From an uncultured Desulfuromonadales bacterium (lineage in GTDB: Bacteria > Desulfobacterota > Desulfuromonadia > Desulfuromonadales > Geopsychrobacteraceae): 7,398 bases of DNA. Positions 1 through 6,742 of this stretch are shown piece after piece. The DNA is taken from NCBI GenBank assembly GCA_947259685.1, contig CAMYNC010000163.1, positions 1 through 7,398 on the forward strand, given 5' to 3'. The translations under genes and the position numbers were made by a program. The notes below the pieces were generated by a model. It was not told the DNA's origin, made no database searches, and saw only the letters and a program-made list of their open reading frames with translations. Every line of letters begins with the position of its first letter. Positions within the stretch are counted from its first letter, which is position 1.

Positions 1-20
1 CCAATTACACCGACCCGCAC
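1..20 (-). CDS. purK: PurK, 5' end only (N5-carboxyaminoimidazole ribonucleotide synthase)
   Basis: Only six full codons and part of a seventh lie in the window. Reading leftward from a GTG at 20-18 they give M-R-V-G-V-I-G, which matches the usual PurK N-terminus (the start of the ATP-grasp preATP domain, normally continuing GGQLGRM). The start is supported by a GAGGGG Shine-Dalgarno at 36-31, ten bases upstream, and by an in-frame stop after the only nearby upstream ATG. It begins 27 bases after the purE stop, the classic purE-purK order. PurK makes N5-CAIR from AIR, ATP and bicarbonate, and PurE then isomerises it. The call rests on very few residues plus context. Confidence 0.7.
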
Positions 21-30
21 GGTCTATCGG

Positions 31-36
31 CCCCTC
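31..36 (-). promoter_or_regulatory. Shine-Dalgarno of purK
   Basis: GAGGGG on the minus strand, ten bases before the GTG at 20-18. It decides the purK start, because the ATG at about 40-38 runs straight into a stop codon. Confidence 0.55.
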
Positions 37-47
37 ATACTGATCAA

Positions 48-542
48 TCAGGTGGGATTACGAGGGTCGGGCCTGGCGAGTACGCCATCGGTCTGGCTGT
101 CGCGGAAGGCGCGCAGCTGCCCGGCGATAGCCGCATCCTGCAGCGCCAGAATCTGAGCGGCCAACAGGGCCGCATTGCGGGCACCAGCAGGCCCGATGGC
201 CAGTGTGCCAACGGGTATTCCGGCCGGCATCTGCACGATAGATAGCAGCGAATCCAAACCCTGAAGGGCCTTGGACTGAACGGGAACACCCAGTACCGGT
301 AACAGGGTTTTCGCGGCCGCCATGCCGGGCAGGTGAGCGGCGCCGCCGGCGCCGGCAATCAGAACTTTCAGCCCCCGGTCCATGGCACCCGCCGCGTACT
401 CGAACAGCAGGTCGGGTGTCCGGTGTGCCGACACCACGCGAGTCTCATGGGGGATTTTCAGCTGCTCCAGTGTGTCCGATGCATGCTGCATGGTGTCCCA
501 GTCCGACACGGAGCCCATGATGATGCCGACTAGAGTTTTCAC
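48..542 (-). CDS. purE: PurE, N5-carboxyaminoimidazole ribonucleotide mutase (class I)
   Basis: Complete 164-residue protein of normal family length. It converts N5-CAIR to CAIR in cytosolic de novo purine synthesis. Visible signatures are the phosphate/substrate-binding MGSVSDW near residues 9-15, SAHRTPD at 38-44 with the catalytic His at 40, the glycine-rich [11 protein letters not shown] at 64-74, and PVLGVPVQS and [17 protein letters not shown] further on. The match to E. coli PurE is close throughout, including the TD.VL..PDPR tail, which points to a gammaproteobacterial source. The start is a GTG at 542-540, which gives the standard [11 protein letters not shown]-terminus. There is no good Shine-Dalgarno. 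A TACAAT -10-like hexamer at 555-550 would place transcription start almost on the GTG, so a leaderless message is possible (inference). purK follows 27 bases downstream. Confidence 0.97.
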   Translation of the reverse strand: MKTLVGIIMGSVSDWDTMQHASDTLEQLKIPHETRVVSAHRTPDLLFEYAAGAMDRGLKVLIAGAGGAAHLPGMAAAKTLLPVLGVPVQSKALQGLDSLLSIVQMPAGIPVGTLAIGPAGARNAALLAAQILALQDAAIAGQLRAFRDSQTDGVLARPDPRNPT

Positions 543-641
543 CCCGGCGATTGTACAACGTTGCTCCGCAGCCCGCTTGTGGGAAACGACTCAAGGGGGT
601 GCGCACTGGCTTGCCTTAGCAGGCTAGAATACGGGCTATCT
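543..641. promoter_or_regulatory. Divergent promoter region between purE and pmbA
   Basis: This 99-base gap separates two divergently transcribed genes and must hold their start signals. On the minus strand TACAAT (555-550) is a plausible -10 for purE, but no good -35 lies 17 bases upstream. On the plus strand TAGAAT (625-630) is a plausible -10 for pmbA, again with a poor -35. A small inverted repeat, GCCT-TAGC-AGGC, lies at 613-624. No PurR-type operator was recognised. Confidence 0.3.
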
Positions 642-1604
642 ATGGATACCATCTTTCTCAAAACCAAGCTCGCCGAAATTGCTGAGCGGGCGTTGGCTCG
701 GGCGAAGCGAGGCGGCGCAAGCGCTGCTGAGGCGGGTGTCCGTTACGATGAAGGCCTGTCGGTCACCGTGCGCCTGGGTAGTCTGGAGTCCCTGGAACGC
801 CAGCGGGACCGCGGTCTGGCGGTCACCGTATATCGCGACGGGCGCAAGGGCAGTGCATCCACTGCAGACTTCAGCGATGCCGCGGTTGAGGAAGCCGTGG
901 ACCGAGCCTTGAGCATCGCACGTTTCACGGAGCCGGACGAATATGCAGGCCTGGCTGAACCGGATCGGCTTGCCAGGCAGCCGCGGGATCTGGACCTTTA
1001 TCATCCCTGGGATCTGAGTGTTGCAGATGCCGAAGCCCTCGCACTGGAGACCGAAACTGCGGCACGGTCCGCCGATGCGCGAATCAGCAACTCCGACGGC
1101 GCAACCGTCAACAGTCACGAATCTTTTCGGATCTACGCCAATAGTCACGGTTTCTGCGCGGGCTATCCGACCACCTATCACTCCAACAGTTGCGCCGTGC
1201 TTGCTCAGGACGACAATGCCATGGAGCGTGATTACTGGTACACCGTTGCCCGCGGCCCGGAGGATCTTCAGGCTGGCGCGTCCATCGGCGTTCATGCCGC
1301 GGAGCGCGCGCTGCGGCGGCTCGGCGCTCGGCAGATTCCCACAGTAAAGGCTCCCGTGGTTTTTCCCGCCGAGCTGGCCCGGGGTTTGCTGGGACATATG
1401 ATCGCTGCCATCTCCGGTACCAGTCAGTACCGGCGAGCGTCATTCCTGCTTGATGCGAAGGGCCGACAGATACTGCCGAGCTTCGCTCAGGTTGATGAGG
1501 ATCCCTTCATCCCACGTGCCATGGGCAGCGTACCCTGCCAGCAGAATCTGCTCCGACGAAATGAGAACACGCAAGGCAGAGGCATCCTGATCGGGGAGAT
1601 TTAG
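642..1604 (+). CDS. pmbA: PmbA/TldE (TldD/PmbA metalloprotease family), 3'-truncated and chimeric
   Basis: PmbA (TldE) is the partner of TldD in a cytosolic zinc protease complex known for maturing microcin B17 and degrading CcdA. TldD carries the metal site and PmbA is the non-catalytic-type subunit. The start chosen is the ATG at 642; an earlier in-frame ATG at 561 would add 27 non-homologous residues. Recognisable blocks are ERQRDRGLAVTVYRDGRKGSAST (about 54-76), DLDLYHPWDLS, the SHG-containing middle region, MERDYWYT, and YRRASFLLDAKGRQILPSF followed by DEDPFIPRAMGSVP, ending at residue 298. E. coli PmbA is about 450 residues, so roughly the last 150 are missing. Codons after 1535 give 22 unrelated residues up to a stop at 1602-1604, antisense to the neighbouring fn3/delta-60 gene. 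As it stands it should be non-functional. Family certain; integrity broken. Confidence 0.9.
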   Translation: MDTIFLKTKLAEIAERALARAKRGGASAAEAGVRYDEGLSVTVRLGSLESLERQRDRGLAVTVYRDGRKGSASTADFSDAAVEEAVDRALSIARFTEPDEYAGLAEPDRLARQPRDLDLYHPWDLSVADAEALALETETAARSADARISNSDGATVNSHESFRIYANSHGFCAGYPTTYHSNSCAVLAQDDNAMERDYWYTVARGPEDLQAGASIGVHAAERALRRLGARQIPTVKAPVVFPAELARGLLGHMIAAISGTSQYRRASFLLDAKGRQILPSFAQVDEDPFIPRAMGSVPCQQNLLRRNENTQGRGILIGEI

Positions 1605-2762
1605 CTCGACAATGCCATTACGCCGGCTCCCAAAGGAGGTATCGACACGGCCATCGGCAAGTAAGCGGAGCAAAGCCATTTTCCCGAAGCGCTCATTGGA
1701 CCAGGCAGTCTCTGTCTCCAGCCGACTTCTGCCGACGACAACGATCTTTCCATCTGACTGCGGAGCCAGATCGAGTGCAGTATCGATATCTGGTGAAAGA
1801 TCAATGACGGCGATACCATTGTTGCCAAACGAACCATCCAATCCTCCGGCGGCTGTCAAACGGACAATAGCAAAGCCTGAGTCGAAATCTCCCGCCAATA
1901 GGATTCTGCCGTCGGCCTGAACTCTGGAGCTGAAACAGCGCAGTCCGCTCGGCAGGCCATCGAGGATGCCATTTTGGGCAAAGGTCCGATCCAGTCGGCC
2001 ATCAGGGAAGTACCGCAAAACAATTGACTCTTCGTTAAAAGTTGCTGCGGTCACCAGGATTTTCCCATCCTGCTGCAGGATGAGATCATATGCCGACCAG
2101 TAAACCACCTGCCCGGCAGCGTTCAGGTTATCGACAACTCCAGATTGACCAAAGCTGCGGTCCAGGCTGCCATCAGGGAGGTAGCGTGACAGGTAGGTCT
2201 CCCCTAAGAGGATGAATTTGCCATCCGGCCGAACTGAAATCTGTGGTCCTCCAGCGACTGCCTGCCGAGCGATTTGGGAGAGGATACCTCCCTCGCCAAA
2301 TCCAGAATCAAGAAACCCAGCGCCGATTTGATCGGCCCTATCCCAATCTGGGCTTGAGACCGGCTGAAATGGATCTTCAGGTTCGGTTTCAGGAATGGGA
2401 TCGATGACAACAGGTGGAGGCAACACGGCTTTCGCTCGACTATGCACCAGATTCGAATAATCGCTCTCATTTCCAGCGGCATCGTACGCCGAAACGGTAA
2501 AATAATGCTCTTCGTCATCGGCGAGGCCAGTCACCGTAATACTGACCCGATTTCCGGCATTAATCGGCGAAGCCCCTTCCGCTGCGCCGGTGCCGCTGAG
2601 GGGTAAAGTGGCCGAATTAGCCTGGTAGTAAATTTTATAACCCGACACAGCACTTGAACTCGCATCCCAGGTTAATTGCACCGACTTTGCCCCTGCCTGA
2701 CTTGAAAAAAACAGCAGCAAAATAACAATCAAAAACTGATGGTAAAATAGAACCCTTGGCAT
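1440..2762 (-). CDS. Exported fibronectin type III / delta-60 repeat protein, C-terminus lost at breakpoint
   Basis: 440 residues as it stands. The start is the ATG at 2762-2760: an AGGAG lies eight bases upstream and the product then begins with a signal peptide (hydrophobic core about residues 9-20, likely cleavage after AGA near 25). A longer reading from 2873 would bury that signal. Residues 26-108 form a fibronectin type III domain (VQLTWDAS, GYKIYYQ, ITVTGL, YFTVSAYDAAGNESDYSN). A proline/acidic linker spans about 113-138. From about 172 come delta-60-type repeats (TIGR02608-like), each DGKI-hydrophobic, then (R/L)..PDG.LD.SFG.NG; four are complete and a fifth stops near residue 411. 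The last 29 residues are antisense pmbA, so the true C-terminus is missing. Family members are secreted or surface proteins, probably beta-propeller-like; no enzymatic role is indicated. Moderate GC, unlike the pmbA side. Confidence 0.85.
   Translation of the reverse strand: MPRVLFYHQFLIVILLLFFSSQAGAKSVQLTWDASSSAVSGYKIYYQANSATLPLSGTGAAEGASPINAGNRVSITVTGLADDEEHYFTVSAYDAAGNESDYSNLVHSRAKAVLPPPVVIDPIPETEPEDPFQPVSSPDWDRADQIGAGFLDSGFGEGGILSQIARQAVAGGPQISVRPDGKFILLGETYLSRYLPDGSLDRSFGQSGVVDNLNAAGQVVYWSAYDLILQQDGKILVTAATFNEESIVLRYFPDGRLDRTFAQNGILDGLPSGLRCFSSRVQADGRILLAGDFDSGFAIVRLTAAGGLDGSFGNNGIAVIDLSPDIDTALDLAPQSDGKIVVVGRSRLETETAWSNERFGKMALLRLLADGRVDTSFGSRRNGIVELNLPDQDASALRVLISSEQILLAGYAAHGTWDEGILINLSEARQYLSALRIKQE
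1530..1538. other. Breakpoint joining pmbA to the fn3/delta-60 gene
   Basis: PmbA similarity holds through the proline codon at 1533-1535. The family then continues FD-(S/D)-EG, but this sequence reads CQQNLL. On the other strand, delta-60 repeat similarity (ILLAGYA) holds down to about 1530, after which the protein is simply antisense pmbA. Both genes therefore switch within a few bases of each other, a short stretch compatible with either parent (microhomology). GC content and apparent lineage change at the same point. Confidence 0.75.
1530..2249 (-). repeat. Tandem delta-60 repeats in protein (five units, last truncated)
   Basis: Degenerate units of about 45-55 residues lie at roughly residues 172-209, 222-266, 276-318, 328-384 and 393-411 of the host protein. 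The recurring core is (P/A)DGKI(L/V).(V/L)(A/G), then RY.PDGRLD..F...GI. Repetition is clear at protein level. At DNA level only short stretches recur, such as CCATCAGGGA at 1999-2008 and 2170-2179. The fifth unit ends at the breakpoint. Confidence 0.75.
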
Positions 2763-2770
2763 AAACCTAT

Positions 2771-2775
2771 CTCCT
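2771..2775 (-). promoter_or_regulatory. Shine-Dalgarno fixing the fn3/delta-60 start
   Basis: AGGAG on the minus strand, eight bases before the ATG at 2762-2760. It is much stronger than anything before the upstream in-frame ATG at 2873, and it places the signal peptide at the true N-terminus. Confidence 0.75.
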
Positions 2776-3199
2776 GAGCTATGGCCTCCAAAAGTGATCG
2801 CGACAGCTACAGAAGTTAGTGGCAGGGCTATCGTCATTGCGCTAGGACAAATCGAATCTGCGACAAAAGGCATTGAACGGCCTAAGTGCTGAAAAAACGT
2901 TGTCCAAAAATAAATATTTTGCCGAGTAATCCAAAAAAAAAAGAGCCTGAGAATATGCTGATTTATAAAGGAAAATGATATTCCCTATCAGCTATCCCGG
3001 CCCCTCGTTCACTCTGCAGTTAAATTTTTACTTAGAATGTCGGTCAGCAAAAATTCAACCCAGAGATATGCATAGCCCATTCCAAATGAGTAACCTTGCC
3101 CATTGCACAGACCATAACCAACCGCTCGATAAAATTTACACTTGGCCAATACAGTCAACACCAGCGTTATAAGTAGCCGTAATTTTTTAGTTTCCAGAC

Positions 3200-3215
3200 T
3201 GGCATTTTTGTTGCT
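3200..3215 (+). promoter_or_regulatory. Sigma-54 (RpoN) -24/-12 promoter candidate
   Basis: TGGCATTTTTGTTGCT matches the RpoN consensus TGGCAC-G-N4-TTGCW at both invariant dinucleotides, with GG and GC correctly ten bases apart. Deviations are T for C and T for G in the less conserved positions. Transcription would start near 3226-3228, leaving a leader of about 135 bases before the gene at 3364 that contains the 3239-3254 hairpin. No enhancer-binding site was identified. A single match in AT-rich DNA can occur by chance. Confidence 0.5.
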
Positions 3216-3363
3216 AATTTCCCTACTAATGAGAATTGAGGGCAAAGAAGCCCTAAAAAAAAGATCTACGATTCGATAACTTAGGCCGCTCCGATTAGAG
3301 TGAAATGGCCATAATTCAGTGGAATCACCGTAGCCGTAACCGGAGAGGGAAAGGGAGGGCGCT

Positions 3364-3714
3364 ATGATCAACCGGGAAAATAAAGTAGATGAAATGTTGC
3401 AGCAGCTTGACGGACTCTTCGAAAAAGACCCCCATCGATTTGAGGACCTGCGTCGAGATATTATCGACACCACCATCAGCTGTTATCCGGAAAGGTTCCA
3501 GCAGCGCGCCCAGGGCATTCAGTTCACGCTTGACTGCGAACTGGATAGGATTAAGAACCCGGTGGTCAGGATGAACCGTATGGTGGAAATTTTCTGGCAG
3601 AAAGTTGCTGAGTTTCAGACGGTGGTCAACGACCCGCGCAGCGCTTCAGCGGAGCAGGAACTGAAAAATAAGGCCGCCAAAGTTATCCAACTTTTTCAAA
3701 GCGATGACCGCTGA
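3364..3714 (+). CDS. DUF3135-like small cytosolic protein
   Basis: 116 residues, charged, with no signal peptide or membrane segment. The start has a GGGAGG ribosome site at 3354-3359, just upstream. Residues about 15-75 resemble the proteobacterial DUF3135 family: a phrase of the type DPHRFEDLRR, then PERFQQRAQGIQFTLDCELDRIKNPVVRMNRM, where the Q.R..G.QF.-D-E and KNP elements are the conserved core. The remainder (76-116) looks helical. Function of the family is unknown. It probably stands alone: upstream is the AT-rich gap with a sigma-54 candidate, and downstream it converges on the MFS gene with a 29-base gap. The family assignment is from memory of the consensus and not certain; that this is a real gene is well supported by composition and ribosome site. 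Confidence 0.8.
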   Translation: MINRENKVDEMLQQLDGLFEKDPHRFEDLRRDIIDTTISCYPERFQQRAQGIQFTLDCELDRIKNPVVRMNRMVEIFWQKVAEFQTVVNDPRSASAEQELKNKAAKVIQLFQSDDR

Positions 3715-3729
3715 GTATCGGCGGGTTCT

Positions 3730-3768
3730 TTGGCATTGATAGCTCAGCTATGCCGACCCAGCTTTTTC
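3730..3768 (+). terminator. Weak terminator candidate between convergent genes
   Basis: TTGGCAT (3730-3736) pairs with ATGCCGA (3750-3756) over seven base pairs including one G-U. A nested TAGCT-C-AGCTA could compete with it. A TTTTT run follows at 3764-3768, eight bases after the stem. The spacing is poor for an intrinsic terminator and the element overlaps the end of the MFS gene, so this is tentative. Confidence 0.25.
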
Positions 3769-4967
3769 CCGGCGACAAAAAACCAAATCGCGGCCAGTAG
3801 CTGCAACCCGATCAGCAGCGAAAATGCAGCTTGATAGCCAGCTGGCTGATACCCCCCACTGGCGTCGGTCGGCCAGAGACCAATCACCGCACCGATCAAC
3901 CACTGCGCAGCAAAAGCGCTGACAAACACCAGCAGGTTTAGGCTGGTGTTACAGCGGCCGGTGAGCTGCTTCGGGAAGACCTGAGCCAACACCGCATAAG
4001 GCAAAATGCAGGCCGTACCGAACAGCCCGAAGCCGATCCAGAGGGGGGCCGCATACTCCGGCATCACCACCAACAGCAGCTGCACTAGCAGGAAAAATCC
4101 CATACCTGTTGCAGCCAGGGTTGCCGGCTTTACCCCGTAGCGGCCGAGCCGCGCTGTCAGGCTACCAAAACCGAAATAGCCGACAATCATCGCGACAGCA
4201 ATCCAGAACAGCATATCCGCCACCTGGCCGCGATCGAACCCGGCGACATCCCTTAACCAGGGACCTGACCACAACCCCTGTATCGACAGATAGGCAGATT
4301 GGCCGGTAAACGCCCAGGGGGCGATCTTCCAGAATTCGGGGTTGCGAAGGACTGCTTTCAAGCCAGCCAGCTGATCCGCCAGAGATTCTGTTGATTGAGC
4401 GCCCTGCTGTTCCGGGACCACAAGGAAAACCGTGACCGCCGCAAGCAAGCCCAGAACCGCTAGCACCATAAATACACCGCGCCAGTCGGTGACTTGCAGG
4501 GCAGCCTGAACCGGAGTGGTGGCGGTCAATGCCCCAAGGCCGCCGGAAACCATCTGCACCCCATTGGCGAACGGCAGACGCTCAACCGGCAGCCAAGCGG
4601 AAAATGCCTTAAAAGCGGCCATCAAACAGGCGGAAACCCCCAATCCGATCAGCGCCCGCCCGGCCAGTAACCCGCTCAGAGAATCGGCCAGGGAAAACAC
4701 CAGCGCCCCAGCCGCCGCGAACAACAACAACACGGCCTCAACCCGCCGAGACCCAAAGCGGTCGAGGAGGATTCCAAGCGGCAATTGAAAGGCTGCAAAG
4801 GTGAGAAAATATGCTGAAGTCAACAGCCCGAGGTCGGCTGGGCTCAAGCTTAAATCGGCCACCAGGTCCGGCGCGATGACGGCATTGACGGTGCGAAAGA
4901 CATAGGAAACGAAATAACCAAGCCCGAAAGGAACAAACAGGCGCAGCAAAGGTAGACGGTCAGCCAT
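3744..4967 (-). CDS. Major facilitator superfamily transporter, substrate unknown
   Basis: 407 residues, the normal size for a 12-helix MFS protein, with hydrophobic segments throughout. The MFS motif A between helices 2 and 3 is clear (GILLDRFGSRR, residues 65-75). A charged cytoplasmic loop (about 185-212) separates the two six-helix halves. Helix 1 carries an Arg in YVFRTVNAVIAPDL, and helix 4 has GRALIGLGVSACLMAAFKAFSAW, a pattern seen in the organic anion/nitrate-like MFS branches. That does not fix a substrate. The start ATG at 4967 has AGGA nine bases upstream. It lies 45 bases after the radical SAM gene on the same strand, so co-transcription is likely and it may export or import something linked to that enzyme (inference). 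Drug efflux is an alternative. Confidence 0.9.
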   Translation of the reverse strand: MADRLPLLRLFVPFGLGYFVSYVFRTVNAVIAPDLVADLSLSPADLGLLTSAYFLTFAAFQLPLGILLDRFGSRRVEAVLLLFAAAGALVFSLADSLSGLLAGRALIGLGVSACLMAAFKAFSAWLPVERLPFANGVQMVSGGLGALTATTPVQAALQVTDWRGVFMVLAVLGLLAAVTVFLVVPEQQGAQSTESLADQLAGLKAVLRNPEFWKIAPWAFTGQSAYLSIQGLWSGPWLRDVAGFDRGQVADMLFWIAVAMIVGYFGFGSLTARLGRYGVKPATLAATGMGFFLLVQLLLVVMPEYAAPLWIGFGLFGTACILPYAVLAQVFPKQLTGRCNTSLNLLVFVSAFAAQWLIGAVIGLWPTDASGGYQPAGYQAAFSLLIGLQLLAAIWFFVAGKKLGRHS

Positions 4968-5012
4968 AAATTTCTATCCTGAACAGTGGTCGATTCAGCA
5001 GCATATCAGGCC

Positions 5013-6737
5013 CTAACCGCAAACCCCACAGCGTTGACAGCCCGAGGTACAACGCGGGGTAAATTCCCCCTGCAGGGCACGCTGATACTCCTGCCAGAGA
5101 TAGTCACGACGAATTCCCTGGTCGATAATTTCCCAGGGGAAAAGTTCTCCGTCGCTCCGTTGCCGGGTCACATAAAAATCAAACTCGAGGCGATGTTTTT
5201 TACAGAGCTGTTTCAGGTTACCGCCCTGGGCCAGATCCGGCAGGAGTTCTGCAAGCCGACGATCGCCACGCGATAAAAACGCCTGCAATACCGCTGCGCG
5301 GATCGATTCGCTGATCAGGTCCGTATTCGGCATACGCGAAACGGCCGAACGCAGAAACCGGATCTTCTTTTTCAAACTCTTTTCGCTTTCCATTCCTGCC
5401 CATTGGAGTGGCGTGAACGGCTTGGGGATAAACGGATTGACACTCAAAGTGACCCTGCCCATCCGCCCCCGGGCACGCCCTGCCTCCCGCCAGATCAGAC
5501 GAACTTTTTCCGCCAGGGCAACCATTTCCTGCAGATCGGTCTGCTCTTCATCCGGCAGGCCGATCAAAAAATACAGCTTCAGGTTAAAAATGTCCCCATC
5601 GGCAAGCAGTTGGACAGCGCTGAGAATCTGTGTTTCATCAATCCCTTTGTTGATCAGGTCACGCATCCGCTGGCTGCCGGCTTCAGGAGCGATGGCCACG
5701 GTTTTATGACCGGATTCCTTCAGCGAAGCGACCTCTTCAGCCGTGAGTGCATCAAGCCTGAGACTGGACACCGAGACTTGCCCGCCCTTTTCAAGAATCC
5801 CCTGCTGTAAAAGCTCAACCTGGGTATGATCGGCCACCGCGGCACCGACCAGGCCGATCTTTTTGCGCTGGCAAAGCCCTTCATCCACTTGCCCTAAAAG
5901 ATTCTCCAAGGCCCGTTCTCGAGGCGGCAGGTAGATGTAACCCGCCGCACAAAAGCGGCAGCCTCTGGAACAGCCGCGCGAGACCTCGGTGAGGGCCATA
6001 TCGCCGAATTCTGTCGTTTGGGTCTGGATAAAACTGCGGCTGGCAGAAACATCCAGATCGGCAAGATATTGCCGCCTAACCTGTACTGGGGCAGATGTTT
6101 GCGGAGAGATTGTCTTAATTCGACCGTCAGTTTGATAATCAACCCGATAGGCTGTGGGGACATAGATACCTGGCAATTGAGACAGCTGTGCTAACCGCTC
6201 GGCTTTGCTTGCCGCTCCATTTATCAAAGCAGGAAGCAGCTCTGGTAAAATTGGTTCTGCCTCACCAACGGCAACCAGGTCCACGATCTCCGCCAGCGGT
6301 TCTGGATTCAAAAAAGCGCAGACCCCACCGAAGAGAACCAACGGCTGGGCCCCGGTGCGCTGGCGCGCAAATAAGGGTAGCTTGGAAAGTTCAAAGATAG
6401 TCGGCAGAGTGAGATAATCGTTTTCGAAGGAGATCGAAAAGGCGATCAGATCGAACTCCGCCAGCGGCCGCTGCGATTCGAGGGAAACCAGTGGATAGCC
6501 GCTGCGCTGATGTTCAATAAGATCGGAAGCATCCGGGAGAAAGACCCGCTCGCAAAGACAATCGTCACGGTTGTTAAGCAGCTGGTAAACGCTTAAAAAC
6601 CCCAGGTTACTCATACCCTGGTGATAATTGTTAGGGTAAACCAGCGCCACCCGATAACGATCCTGCCAAGGATGGAAAATGGTTCCAGTTTCAGCATTTA
6701 GGCGTTGATGGATATGCTCTAGCAAATTGCGAGACAT
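5013..6737 (-). CDS. B12-binding-domain-like radical SAM protein (TIGR03960-like)
   Basis: 574 residues from the ATG at 6737. The N-terminal part (about 27-165) has the B12-binding-like fold typical of this family: RVALVYPNNYHQGMSNLGF, then ERVFLPDASDL, then FDLIAFSISFENDYLTLP, then LFGGVCAFLNPEPLAEIVDLVAVGEAE. The DxHxxG cobalamin motif is absent. The radical SAM core follows: SRGCSRGCRFC gives CxxxCxxC at Cys256, 260 and 263 for the 4Fe-4S cluster, followed by SVSSLRLDAL, IAPEAGSQRMRDLINKG and LYFLIGLPDE. The C-terminus ends in a Cys cluster (563, 567, 570, 573), possibly an auxiliary cluster or metal site. TIGR03960 proteins have no established reaction. Related genes occur near ftsZ in Geobacter-type genomes (from memory). 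No Shine-Dalgarno precedes the ATG; an in-frame TTG at 6752 is an alternative start. Confidence 0.92.
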   Translation of the reverse strand: MSRNLLEHIHQRLNAETGTIFHPWQDRYRVALVYPNNYHQGMSNLGFLSVYQLLNNRDDCLCERVFLPDASDLIEHQRSGYPLVSLESQRPLAEFDLIAFSISFENDYLTLPTIFELSKLPLFARQRTGAQPLVLFGGVCAFLNPEPLAEIVDLVAVGEAEPILPELLPALINGAASKAERLAQLSQLPGIYVPTAYRVDYQTDGRIKTISPQTSAPVQVRRQYLADLDVSASRSFIQTQTTEFGDMALTEVSRGCSRGCRFCAAGYIYLPPRERALENLLGQVDEGLCQRKKIGLVGAAVADHTQVELLQQGILEKGGQVSVSSLRLDALTAEEVASLKESGHKTVAIAPEAGSQRMRDLINKGIDETQILSAVQLLADGDIFNLKLYFLIGLPDEEQTDLQEMVALAEKVRLIWREAGRARGRMGRVTLSVNPFIPKPFTPLQWAGMESEKSLKKKIRFLRSAVSRMPNTDLISESIRAAVLQAFLSRGDRRLAELLPDLAQGGNLKQLCKKHRLEFDFYVTRQRSDGELFPWEIIDQGIRRDYLWQEYQRALQGEFTPRCTSGCQRCGVCG

Positions 6738-6742
6738 GGTCG

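Larger units (their letters stand above)
2763..3363. other. AT-rich intergenic region between divergent genes
   Basis: About 600 bases without a convincing gene. Open frames exist on both strands (2975-3172 plus; 3009-3476 minus), but they lack ribosome sites or recognisable domains, and the minus one runs into the DUF3135-like gene. Visible elements are a run of ten A at 2933-2942, GAATAT/ATATTC arms around 2952-2984, a sigma-54 type promoter at 3200-3215, and a small hairpin AGGGC-AAAGAA-GCCCT at 3239-3254. The hairpin has no U-tract on either transcript, so it is not a terminator. No c-di-GMP riboswitch core was found, though such elements often precede fn3 proteins in this group. Confidence 0.6.

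Noticed and set aside
636..1397. 253-codon minus-strand frame opposite pmbA
   Set aside because: The plus frame gives unmistakable PmbA, so the reverse frame is a shadow kept open by high GC.
1530..1538. Insertion sequence or integrase attachment site at the breakpoint
   Set aside because: No terminal inverted repeats, target-site duplication, transposase, integrase or tRNA is visible near the junction.
2763..3000. c-di-GMP (GEMM) riboswitch upstream of the fn3 protein
   Set aside because: Such elements are common at this location in Geobacter relatives, but the conserved GCAAA/ACGCAAAGCC-type core is not present on the minus strand.
2975..3172. 65-codon plus-strand frame in the intergenic gap
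   Set aside because: No ribosome site, no domain, no sign of codon bias; likely chance in AT-rich DNA.
3239..3254. Hairpin AGGGC/GCCCT followed by a run of A
   Set aside because: The A-run is on the same strand as the plus transcript and precedes the stem on the minus transcript as T, so it works as a terminator in neither direction.
3009..3476. 155-codon minus-strand frame across the AT-rich gap, with a hydrophobic stretch
   Set aside because: It overlaps the better supported DUF3135-like gene on the other strand, has no ribosome site, and its composition (Ser/Arg/Leu-rich then Gly/Tyr-rich) matches no family I know.
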